A program made the translations under genes and the position numbers. Source: Seminavis robusta (taxonomy: Eukaryota; Bacillariophyta; Bacillariophyceae; Naviculales; Naviculaceae). Taken from it: a DNA stretch of 36,386 nt. Of this stretch, positions 1-8,772 are shown piece after piece. The notes beneath the pieces were generated by a model. The model had not been told where the DNA came from. It made no database searches and saw nothing but the letters and a program-made list of their open reading frames with translations. Location of the stretch: assembly GCA_903772945.1 (NCBI GenBank), contig CAICTM010001134.1, positions 1 to 36,386 on the forward strand. Direction: 5' to 3'. How positions within the stretch are numbered: position 1 is the stretch's first letter; every line of letters begins with the position of its first letter.

Positions 1-2474
1 CTCGGTGCCCACATCACAGCACATTCGGCGACATACATACATGTTCTAGTGCTAGTAGGAAGCCGCCTGAGCTGTACTGGTAAAATTGAGGGGTATTTTC
101 AACGTCATACGATTTTAGCAAAGAGTGACTGGATTAATTAAGTAAATCCGTGAGGTTTCCTCACGACTTAATTTTGGGGGTTTCAAAGGGGGTAAGATAA
201 AACATTTTTTGGCAAGGCTTCACTATACAATATCAGTACCAGAACCCTTTTTTGCAGACTTCATCCGGTGGCTTTTGCGCTAGTTGGAAAAGCAACGCTA
301 TACCTTACCAGTACTCTATGTACAGAAATATTGCTGGAAAGGACATGTTGGTCGCTGTGAGTTCATTGAAAAGGCTTCGGGAAGAATAAAACCAGAGATT
401 TATGAACAACCGAGAGCTTGCTCAATTCCCCAGAGATATATTAACAGTGCGCTGAGATGCTGAGATGCCACCCGTACCATAAAGCCGGTAGCTACAAGTG
501 TACCGCCCGGTGTGGTAGTATGTTGCGCCAGCAGCAGTTGTTGTGGTTGACATGTAATAGAACCGGTACCACCTTCAATTAGTTGAGAATGGAATCAAAT
601 TATTCCATGCATCCTTGTCATTGTCGATGTCTTGGCTGATCAGACTGTTTGACTGAGCGTGGAGAGATAATGCGAGTGTACCAGTAGTGGATAGTGCGAG
701 TGGACACCCGCTAAGCTACCATTACCGCCACCTATCGTGTCGGCCTTCTTTTCTGTAAATGGCTGATGAATTTCCATTGTCGAATTGAATCCTTTTCAGT
801 TGATCGACGCCATGGTCATCATGGTGCTTATTTGCTCCAGTTGCTGCTGCTCATTGAATCGAATCTATCATCATTCCTCATTGTCATTATGCCTTTGGAT
901 TATGAAGATAACGGAACGAAGAGGGCGCCGACTATCACTCACTCCGAGTCGATCCACAGCAAACCGTTGAATCATTCTTTGATGGAGCAAGCATATCAAT
1001 CGTGTGGATCCGTAATGGACGGCTTGATTGAATATTCAATTATTCGATTTCAAGCCGATCAATCTGCTGCACCTCTGTTATCCAAACCGCGGTTAATACC
1101 GGGGCTCCGGGGCAGAAGTGAAAGCCATCCTCACTGAATTCCTACCAGCTCGGGAAGGTTTTCAAGTTAGTGAATTTTGAAGAGCAAAGATAAGTCACCA
1201 GTTGCCTTCAGTATCAGAATAGAAGGTAAAACCATATATATTTCTTACTTTCTAATATCTTACTGCTGATTACCCAGGAAATACCATTGTCGGCTCGATC
1301 GCTACAGAGGCTGTTATGAACTCCAGCCCTATCATGTGGATGGCCTATGAATTAGCATCGTCCAGTTCTTTTTCGATTCATCGCTCCAGATAACAAAAGG
1401 GACAGAGACTGCTTCAATTGCTACAATGTACAGAGTCTCTGCAGCCTGAACGTTCGTGATTGAGACATTGAATGGCAACAATCAACCTGCCGGAGGAGGC
1501 CACACAACAACACACACCAGAGAGTGGATCCTCCTATTGAATTCATCCCCCTTGTCACTTCCTAGTGTTTTGTTGGCGATTCCAGTGTCAGTACCCATAT
1601 TCCGGAGGCTGAAGAGACAGATGCTTTCTTCACAGAAGACAGAAAGCGGGCGTGAGTTGGTACAAACAGGTCCAGACACAAGGAGCGGGCCATGCAACCA
1701 CTACAGCTACTAGTATGCACTACAGCTATGCATACCACTACGCACGCCTTCTGGTTGGTGGTACCACTCATTCTTGTTGTTGTTGTCGTTGTGGTTCTCG
1801 TTGCCACCATTGACCGCACCTGTTGTTGCCGCACCTGTTGGCGTTGCCGCCATTGTGAGTGTTTCGGCCGTTGTGGAAGAAGAGAAAAGAGCATAGCTTT
1901 CCCTGTTTTTGATGGCGGAATGTATGGAGCTGATTTGACTGTGTTTCTTGGGTCGGAGGGTCAGTCGTCGAGTTGGAGTGGTTGACTGTTTACTCTCTCT
2001 TAAAACCTTCAGGTAGACAAGAACCAGTAGACCAGCAACAACTTCAAATTTCCACCTTCTGGTACAACAAATAGCCATAGGAATTGTCTCAGAATGTGGA
2101 AAATTGGTGTTGCAGCTGTGGATATGGCCTTTGTGCGTTCATTCCCATGAACCATAAGAGAGGACCAACGAGGGATAGCCGCCGACTGATAAACATGAAG
2201 CCGCTCCTCTTCCGGTTCATTATTTCGATACCTCTATCTTTAAACTATCTTTACTCTAAAGAGGATGCTATCTCCTCTTCTTTGCAGCGGCTACTATGTG
2301 ACGCAACTCAAGGCGACCCAACTCAAGGCGACCTTGACGGGTCGAGCCAGTACATCATTGACGGGTCATCGTTAGAAGAAGTCAAATTGGATTTGTCGGG
2401 ACTCTTTCAACAGAATTATTGCAACAAGAAACTCTGCAAACTCTTCAACGCATGGGGCGATTTGCCCCATGTTT
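1..2474. other. Intergenic region, no supportable gene
   Basis: No open frame here shows a recognisable family. A minus-strand frame at 1710-2078 starts with a membrane-like stretch and continues into an Asn-rich tract, but no downstream exon could be joined to it. A 15-bp tandem duplication (CAACTCAAGGCGACC) lies at 2304-2333. Exon-like segments on the plus strand around 1100-1391 are discussed in the findings. The near-palindrome AACCGGTACC occurs at 561-570. Confidence 0.5.
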
Positions 2475-2580
2475 GGTGCATTTATCATTTAGCTCATGGA
2501 TTCCAACTGTGCCATCCTTGCCAATAACACCCCAAAGTCTCCCTCCCACACAATTCTACTGCACAGTTTGAACTTGGTGT
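2475..2580 (-). repeat. Decayed copy A of a duplicated coding-derived module
   Basis: The segment aligns with 2895-3013. On the minus strand both can be read as SNCAV, two variable residues, CG and ETL, followed by a short TV-containing stretch. Copy A needs a frame change after ETLG and lacks about 10 nt present in copy B, so it no longer encodes a continuous protein. Both copies derive from the same unidentified coding sequence. Confidence 0.6.
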
Positions 2581-2597
2581 GTATCTATCATCTGGTG

Positions 2598-2633
2598 TGC
2601 TGCGACCAGTAACTGGACCAGTCCTGAAAGAAC
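2598..2633. repeat. Short direct repeat, copy 1 (partner 3487-3524)
   Basis: About 36 nt containing GCGACCAGT and CTGGACCAGTCCTG recur at 3487-3524 with one substitution and a 2-nt indel. On the minus strand both copies can be read as RTGPVTGRS. This suggests another piece of the duplicated, decayed coding sequence in this part of the window. Confidence 0.6.
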
Positions 2634-2655
2634 ATGCAGAACTCCTCTACAGCGG

Positions 2656-3144
2656 TCAGCGGCCAGCTGCTACCAGCACTCCTTTCGAAGACGTCTCCAC
2701 CATGACAGGCTCCTCTTGTTTGGATATGCTTGGAGCAGCACCGCACCTCGATCTCGTAAATTGCCCTCTACTATCAAGCCAAACATCCTTGTCGATCAAT
2801 TCCACTTTGAGCAAAATCGCGCGGGTATCCGCATTGTTTGCATGGTAATGATAATGGTAGCTTGCACTGTTGGCTATGGTAGTGGTGGTCATCGGGTGCA
2901 TTTGTCCTTTAGCTCGTGGATTCAATTCAATGTCAACTGTGTCATACTTGTCCACATACACCAAAGTCTCCTTCCCACACACTTTTACTGCACAGTTTGA
3001 TCCACTTTGGTGTCTGGCCCAGATGGCATCGAGGTTCTCCATACCATCAGGCCAAAGGACTGTGTTCATGTGAGTTCGTGGTGAAAAGTCGAACTGCAGT
3101 GTTGTGAAGGATGCATGGCCAATGTGATGAATGAGTGGAAGCAC
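2656..3144 (-). CDS. Hypothetical protein or gene fragment
   Basis: A 162-residue open frame begins MLPLIHHIGHASFTTLQF and includes WPDGMENLDAIWARHQSG and SNCAVKVCGKETLVYVDKYD. The composition resembles real protein for roughly the first 85 residues. A His/Tyr/Asn-rich, less protein-like tail follows. No family was recognised and no upstream exon could be joined. A decayed copy of its middle part lies at 2475-2580. It may be a surviving fragment of a duplicated gene, so the start and the functional status are uncertain. Confidence 0.3.
   Translation of the reverse strand: MLPLIHHIGHASFTTLQFDFSPRTHMNTVLWPDGMENLDAIWARHQSGSNCAVKVCGKETLVYVDKYDTVDIELNPRAKGQMHPMTTTTIANSASYHYHYHANNADTRAILLKVELIDKDVWLDSRGQFTRSRCGAAPSISKQEEPVMVETSSKGVLVAAGR
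2895..3013 (-). repeat. Copy B of the duplicated coding-derived module
   Basis: This is the better preserved partner of 2475-2580. It keeps an open minus-strand frame through the SNCAVKVCGKETL part of the hypothetical protein at 2656-3144. It contains about 10-12 nt that copy A lacks. Confidence 0.6.
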
Positions 3145-3486
3145 TGCTCTTGTGGAGTTTTGCTTGACTTTGTGGTGTGAATATAGACGGCTCGTGATGG
3201 CTGGACTGTACTAGTACTATCGGTAGAACCCTTCTACTTGGAGTATACTTGCTAGCTTTCTGTGCTTCCAATTTCAACGACAGCACTGGAATGTACTGGT
3301 TCGTTCCTTGGTGCTTTTTCATGCTGAGAATTTCAATGGCAACGACGCTTTGGGAGATGGTGTTGATGCTTCTGGCAGTCTTCATTTTTGTCCAACTTCC
3401 AATGACATTGTCAGCACACCCTTGGCGGGATATTCAAAAATGAAGAGGACGTGCTGTTGGAGGCCTCGAGCCGGATGAGATGGGTC

Positions 3487-3524
3487 TGCTGCGACCAGTG
3501 ACTGGACCAGTCCTGTGAAAGAAC
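3487..3524. repeat. Short direct repeat, copy 2 (partner 2598-2633)
   Basis: Near-identical to 2598-2633, with a 2-nt insertion before AAAGAAC. The order and spacing differ from the larger duplicated module, so the region was rearranged as well as duplicated. Confidence 0.6.
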
Positions 3525-3677
3525 TCCATGGAGCCTCACGCCCTTTCCCACCATTTTACTGAAACAGGTCACCAACCGCCAAATCGCTAAAACACAGGCT
3601 TCGGCCTCTGTGGTTACTTTTTGGTTTTGGCATGACTCTTTCATCTCCTCTGTGAGACTCATCAGTGCTGGGCTAAA

Positions 3678-4709
3678 TTATTTGTACTTGTGAAACTTTG
3701 GATTGTGTCGGCAGGCGCCGTAGATTTCGTTGCGTGTGTTGATCATTGTTTCTGGTGATTCTCGAGAACGTCGAAGTATTTCAAGTCTTTCTTTGTTGCA
3801 AAGTTGGCAGTGTCGCGTCCGGAAGGTTTTGACACAGCTGATGGGGTTACCTTGCCATAGAACGCTCACTTGGACGCTGTTCCGCAGGAGCTCTTTGTTT
3901 ACCGGTTTCATCATTTTGAATTGGTCGGCGAAGTGTCTTGCGAATGAGTCCGATTGGTCGTTGTCCATGAGGTCTATGGCGTCTTTGAAGTGTTCGTCGG
4001 TTCGAAGTTTGATATTATGTTGGGTTGTGCCTATGTATTCCATGTCGCTGTTTGTGCATTTGATACAGTATAGTACCACCTTGTTTCTGCAGACGTTGCC
4101 GAATAGACATTCGCCGTTCTTACCCTTCTTACGGAGTTGGCAGTTGCATGATTCGTTACGGAAGTCCCTCGAGACGATATCCTTTGTAAGCTTCCTTGAG
4201 AGGTCGCCTTGGAATGTTTCTCGGAGATTGGTGAATCGGTGGTATGACATCGATGTCCTAATCCACCCTAGATTGTGGGCTTTCTTGAGATCGTTGATTA
4301 CTTTGTGAATGGGGGTCGTCCACGCTGTGGAGTGCCCGATGCAAAAGAACAGTGATCTCTTTCGGTCCCTCTCTCGTTGTTGGGCTTTTCGGTTGGTTAC
4401 GGTGTCTTTGTTTTGTTGCTGTTCGGACATGCGTTGTTGTTCTTCTTTGAGCGTTGGAATTTGGTTGGACACAAGGCCAGCTTTACATAGGGCCTCGAAG
4501 TGCTTGGGGTAGATGGCATCGAGGCGTTGGTTTGCATTGTCTTCAGTTACTGTTGTTAATTTGGCAAGTCTCTGGTACACACCTAGTGGGATGTTTCTGA
4601 GGCATGCGTTTGTGTGGGTTGTCCCTCTGTTTAGATATTTTAGTTGTTGGTTCGGTTTCATGTGGACACGGAAGTTCAGTTCTTCTGTGTCTGCCCAGAA
4701 CAGTTCCAT
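3678..4709 (-). mobile_element. Penelope-like retroelement 3' fragment: RT C-terminus plus GIY-YIG endonuclease
   Basis: This 343-residue frame carries the end of a reverse transcriptase and a GIY-YIG nuclease. Residues 1-75 (DMELFW-like start, FRVHMKPNQQLKYLN, then RLAKLTT and LDAIYPKHFEALCKAGL) resemble the region after the RT palm of Penelope-like elements. Residues 188-207 hold Cys pairs (CNC, then C201 and C207). The GIY-YIG core follows: LYCIKC at 213-218, YIG at 225-227, R236 and H240, then SFARHF at 255-260. The C-terminus has CQLC and NEIYGACRHNPKFHKY. The catalytic RT palm is absent: an in-frame TGA lies about 40 nt before the first ATG, and unrelated sequence with TACCGGTA replaces the palm. 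The frame is intact for 1 kb, suggesting recent truncation or retained function. The element cannot be autonomous. Family assignment rests on motif order, not a database search. Confidence 0.75.
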
Positions 4710-4831
4710 ATCAGGTACTGGTACCGGTAGGGGAAAGCTAATCCCGTTTCAACGTGTTCAAGCAAACAACCATGCATTGTCGCAGCATTTGACTTGGCAG
4801 AGCTATAGCCAGCCTTAACAAACAGACCACA

Positions 4832-5638
4832 ATGAAGCTTCTTGCCTCTGTCACTGCATGCTTCCTCCTTAGTTTCCTCTATTCTGGGCAATGCCTCGCC
4901 CTGAATGTCCTGTCTCGTGGGCTTCACCGTCGCTCTGTGATATCTTTGGCTTCGGGGGCGTTTGTTGGCTTGGCACACCATGAGGCCGCGTCAGCAGCCT
5001 CTCCTGCCAACCCCTCGGAGGCCATAAGACGATCCGCTGCAAATATCCCTGGCTATGGCCAATCAGATGTATTTTATCCTTCTTTCTTTCAAGGAAATTG
5101 GAGAGTCAAGCGCACAATCCTCCTACCAGAAAATGATGGACTCACTTTGGACTATTCGGTCCGATTTTTGCCATCCATTGAAGATGGAGCTGTTGTGGCG
5201 GACAGAGGTTGGAATCAAGCCAATTTGGAAATGGCCATTCGAGCCTTGACCACGAAAACTCCAGACGATGCCGCCATGCCTTCCTACCAGTGGACAGAGA
5301 CAAACCCCAACGATCTTCGGCTGACATTCCCGGATGGGACCCAAAAGGAAATAAAAGTCACCAAACGAGCCACAGAAAAGACAGAAGAAGGAGTTTTCAG
5401 CTCTGAGTTTCAAAGGGTTACGCAAGAAGATTTCAGGGGCATCCCAGTGATTTCAGCTCGACGCGTCATGTCCAAGTATAAAGTGGTCGGATCATCCATT
5501 GAAGGGATGGAAGTCGTTTATGATGCAGGTGGCATTGGAGATCCCTTGGCTGGCCCGACCAACGCAGGCAACGCAGGAGACTCCTCCCAACCCAAAATTC
5601 TAACCAAATCAAAACTTTTGTTGGAACGTACACAATAG
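4832..5638 (+). CDS. Predicted thylakoid-lumen protein (DUF6816-like)
   Basis: A 268-residue protein in a single exon. The N-terminus has three apparent targeting parts. Residues 1-23 form an ER signal peptide ending QCLA. A short basic stretch follows. Then RR at 33-34 begins a hydrophobic segment ending ASA at 53-55, which looks like a twin-arginine lumen signal. The mature part starts near residue 56 and contains FYPSFFQGNWRVKRTI, a long beta-rich middle and a charged end. The YPSFFxGxW pattern resembles a plastid/cyanobacterial family of unknown function (DUF6816), recalled from memory. The reaction and partners are unknown. The start AACAGACCACAATG sits about 120 nt from the truncated retroelement, in divergent orientation. 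The gene converges on the SET-domain gene. Confidence 0.8.
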   Translation: MKLLASVTACFLLSFLYSGQCLALNVLSRGLHRRSVISLASGAFVGLAHHEAASAASPANPSEAIRRSAANIPGYGQSDVFYPSFFQGNWRVKRTILLPENDGLTLDYSVRFLPSIEDGAVVADRGWNQANLEMAIRALTTKTPDDAAMPSYQWTETNPNDLRLTFPDGTQKEIKVTKRATEKTEEGVFSSEFQRVTQEDFRGIPVISARRVMSKYKVVGSSIEGMEVVYDAGGIGDPLAGPTNAGNAGDSSQPKILTKSKLLLERTQ

Positions 5639-5985
5639 AACAATAGATTCCTTTGATGGAAATCTGCAGTGTCCAACAATCAACCTGTACATCATCAGCT
5701 CCAGACAACAAACAACAAGGAAGGGTATCGCGTGTGAGCTCGAACCACACTCTTCAAGATTACTGAATGGAGGGGGAAATAGACATGTGTTTCAAATAAA
5801 CTCAAGCAGCTAGCTACAGATAGAGTGCGGTACTACAAACAAGAATGCAGTATTGACCCAGCGGGTCGACCGTTTCGTGTGTACCGGTACCCCCGGAAGG
5901 CCACGCAGAAGCCAGCAGCAGACAATGTGCCTGGGCTACAGTATCTCCATTGACAAGGCTTCAAAGGTGCATACTGAGAAGGAAG
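5639..5985. other. Convergent intergenic spacer
   Basis: This 347-nt spacer lies between the stops of the lumen protein and the SET-domain gene and must hold both polyadenylation regions. It contains one TACCGGTA palindrome (5882-5889). No other feature was seen. Confidence 0.6.
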
Positions 5986-7201
5986 CTACACCTCTGCTTT
6001 TTGTGCGACAAAGATGCTACTCTTGTCTTTCAGTAAATCTGCAATGTTCTCTTCAATCCCAGGTACAAACCCATACCTTGTGAAGAAGCGATGATAGGGC
6101 ATGGTTTCATCTTTTTCCGATCGATACTGATTAAAGAGTTCTTCACCAGCTTGTAGATCCCGTCCGGCCCGAACCTCTACAGTTCCATCGTCTTTTCGCA
6201 TGGCATGACGAATGTTGGGTTCGTCGCTATGCTGTAAATGGCCCCCATGGTGGTTGTTGGGTAGGAAAGGCAAGACATCATGATGAGAGACAACATTTTT
6301 GACTTGAGTAGGGCAAAGCAAGGAAGTATGTTTGTTTATTTACCTGAAGCATGTCTAGCCAAGGCACTAGCTTTTCAGCGTCTTCATCATCATCATCTCC
6401 ATCTTGGAAGGCTCTCGTCAGCAGGCACACAAAAGCCCCTCGAACAGCTTCTGGCAACCCATCGATGATCTGCTTGAGTGGTTCTGGTTTGGGATCCCAG
6501 GGGAAATTGAACCCTGAGTCTGTTTCTGAGAGTTCTCCTCGAGCAGTCAGAATGGATTTTCCAATGATTTTGTTGAGTACACTAATGGCAAGATCGACTT
6601 CCTCTCTGAGGGATTTTGCCTCTGAGTAGCACATGGTGCCCTTCATGAAAGTATCAACGTCTTCGTCGCTCCAAAATAGCATGTGCTCTTGGCTATTGAT
6701 GCCTCTTTCCCATGGCAAGGTGTCAAAGTAGGGACCATATTCAATTGCTTCGGATCCCTTAGCAAGCGCCACGAGACGCTTCTTGGCAAGAATTCCAGCC
6801 AATGCCACCGTGTTGCCGCCTGGACCTGCTTGCGTCATGAGTTTCTGAAATACTTCTCCACTGTCAGGATCATTTTTGACATTGTCCAATGTGACACATG
6901 CGGATCTGGGAATTTCCACCAGAATTTCTCCCTTGGCCACATTATCGGTGACAAAGGCCCCATAGCCGCCTCCTCGAGAAGATGGTTGAAAGCAGAGATT
7001 GTCGTTTACAGTGGCTCCTTTGGCTCGCAACCAATCCAATAAGAGGTCATAACTGGAACCTGGAGTATCTCGGGATATTGCTTGGATATCTACCAGGCCG
7101 CTACTAGAGAACAATTGGGTCGAATGCTGAGTAATGGTCTTGCTGGGAGACGACGACAGCACAAAGCATGCCGTCATCGTTGACAGATTCGGGAAAAACA
7201 T
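5986..7201 (-). CDS. SET-domain protein methyltransferase (Rubisco LSMT/SETD3-like)
   Basis: Two exons: 7201..6344 and 6231..5986, joined across a 112-nt GT-AG intron (CAG|GTAAAT ... TTACAG|CAT), phase 0, giving 367 residues. SET proteins of this class use S-adenosylmethionine to methylate lysines, or histidine in SETD3; the substrate here is unknown. The SET start RGGGYGAF is at 76-83, followed by a long inserted domain. The core is LVPWLDMLQ|HSDEPN (286-292), then GEELFNQY (315-322) and YGFVPG (339-344). The usual NHS motif reads QHS. The first 35 residues are Ser/Thr-rich with a hydrophobic stretch (ACFVLSSS), so organelle targeting is possible but unproven. Reading on past exon 1 meets a stop inside the intron, which supports the join. 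The gene diverges from the next gene across 369 nt. Confidence 0.85.
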
Positions 7202-7570
7202 TTTAGAGCCGATTGTTGATAATTATTGATTGGGTGCCTACAACAATGATGGTAACACTCTGGCAATACCGACCACCAACACGAGAAAGCAGCTACAATA
7301 GCCAGTGTCAGTTTCAGTGGGCTTGAAGCATTGTTGCCTTCCAACACATCGATGATCGACCGGAAGTTGAAGCAAGCAATCTGACGTCAGTGCTTGTGAA
7401 AGAGCGCTGACGGAAATAGTTTTGACCGTTGGACGCACGACTGAGTTGCTCGGTCGGTCAAGAGAACACAAGGAAGACGAAGACCACTGATATACTGTAC
7501 AGTACAGTACTGTTATCGTAACTAATTGAAGTTTTCCGTGTTTGTCCTCTGCAGACAAGAAGCGAAAGCC
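7202..7570. promoter_or_regulatory. Divergent promoter region
   Basis: Region between the SET-domain start (minus) and the start at 7571 (plus). A short AGTACAGTAC run lies near 7500. TAACTAAT near 7520 is followed by a pyrimidine-rich TTTGTCCTCTGCAG ending at 7555. This looks like a branch point and 3' splice site, so the plus-strand gene may have a 5'-UTR exon farther upstream. No TATA box was identified. Confidence 0.35.
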
Positions 7571-8572
7571 ATGAACACGCAACGACGAGTATCTCGCGGA
7601 AAAGGAGGCAGCGCCTTTCCCACTGATGGAAGATTGCCGAAACAGAATGCTCGGCGTCGAAGGCAGCCGAAACAAACTCCCGCGCCCAACAAATATGCGG
7701 AACAGGACCAAGCAAGAATTCAGAATGAAGAGGAACAAGCATCTTCGGTCGCCTCCTCGGAGGAGCAGATGCCAGACAATGTGCAAATAATAGTCCCGGC
7801 TCTACAGCCGGCAGAGCAAGCAATCGAAGAGGAACCTTGGAGGGAGGAGATCCGCCACGTGCGACGTCGCATCAAAAATGTGCAAGAAGCTATCCAGACT
7901 GGAACCGAGGGAATTGCCAACCCAAAAACCTACCAAACCAATGTTTTAAATTCTGTTGAGAATTGTATACAGGAATGGAGAGCAATTCTGAACCATTACA
8001 TGCCATTGGATCCAAATGACACTCAAGTTTCAAGAACCGACAACAATAGTGACACGCCAAACGACCATGAGCAAACTGCCATGGACTCGAGTTCTCAATC
8101 TTCTCAATCTCATGATAATGATGAAAACCGCGATGGTGAACCATTGCAATTGGCTGAACAAAGTGGTCCCGTTCTGTTAGAATCGCCTGCTGATGAGCCA
8201 ACATTACATCATGATGTTGCGGCGACAAACACAACAATCATCGACCCGACAATCATCAAGGAAACTGCCTTGGAAGTATACATGCTGATGCAGTTGGCAC
8301 TCCAATGTGGGCCTCTCACGGGGAGTAATCCAGGGTATTTTAAACGGTGCGGGGGAACTGTCGCCCGCATGGTGCACGAATTTTTGATCCGAGTGGCACA
8401 CAACGAAACGGAATGCACCATGGCCTTGAGGTTCTCGGAAAAACAGGCAAGCGCCATCACTGTATGGACCAAAAATGCTGCCAAAGCGGCCCAACAAGAC
8501 AAGGAACCCTCCAAATCCAACTTGAAGAAGCAGCAGGGAAAATCCAAAAAGAAAAAGAAACAAAAGAACTAG
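7571..8572 (+). CDS. Hypothetical protein with lysine-rich tail
   Basis: 333 residues from MNTQRRVSRGKGGSAF. An in-frame ATG lies 45 nt upstream, but a likely 3' splice site separates the two, so the inner start is preferred. The first third is basic and disordered. A predicted helical part contains EEIRHVRRRIKNVQEAIQTG. A Ser/Asp/Glu-rich linker follows. The most globular part spans about ALEVYMLMQLALQCGPLTG, PGYFKRCGGTVARMVHEFL and MALRFSEKQASAITVW. The end is a run of Lys residues. I do not recognise the family. The charged tail could bind nucleic acid or direct nuclear entry, which is only inference. It converges on the giant RING gene 200 nt away. Confidence 0.7.
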   Translation: MNTQRRVSRGKGGSAFPTDGRLPKQNARRRRQPKQTPAPNKYAEQDQARIQNEEEQASSVASSEEQMPDNVQIIVPALQPAEQAIEEEPWREEIRHVRRRIKNVQEAIQTGTEGIANPKTYQTNVLNSVENCIQEWRAILNHYMPLDPNDTQVSRTDNNSDTPNDHEQTAMDSSSQSSQSHDNDENRDGEPLQLAEQSGPVLLESPADEPTLHHDVAATNTTIIDPTIIKETALEVYMLMQLALQCGPLTGSNPGYFKRCGGTVARMVHEFLIRVAHNETECTMALRFSEKQASAITVWTKNAAKAAQQDKEPSKSNLKKQQGKSKKKKKQKN

Positions 8573-8772
8573 CTAGATTTGGTTCTTGTCGCAATCGAAT
8601 CAATCCCACAGTGGAATCAAGACTAGAATATGCATAGCAGGACGGCACGACGCAGACTGAGACTCCAGGTTTTACTAGAACAACTTCTTTTTGATTTTAC
8701 ATTATATATATACTGGCTTGCTGCTGAAGAGCTGCAGTACCCAGATACCCACAGGAATACAAAGGAGAATGC

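Noticed and set aside
2084-2527. 147-residue plus-strand frame
   Set aside because: Its end overlaps the decayed module that is coding-derived on the opposite strand, and no family was recognised.
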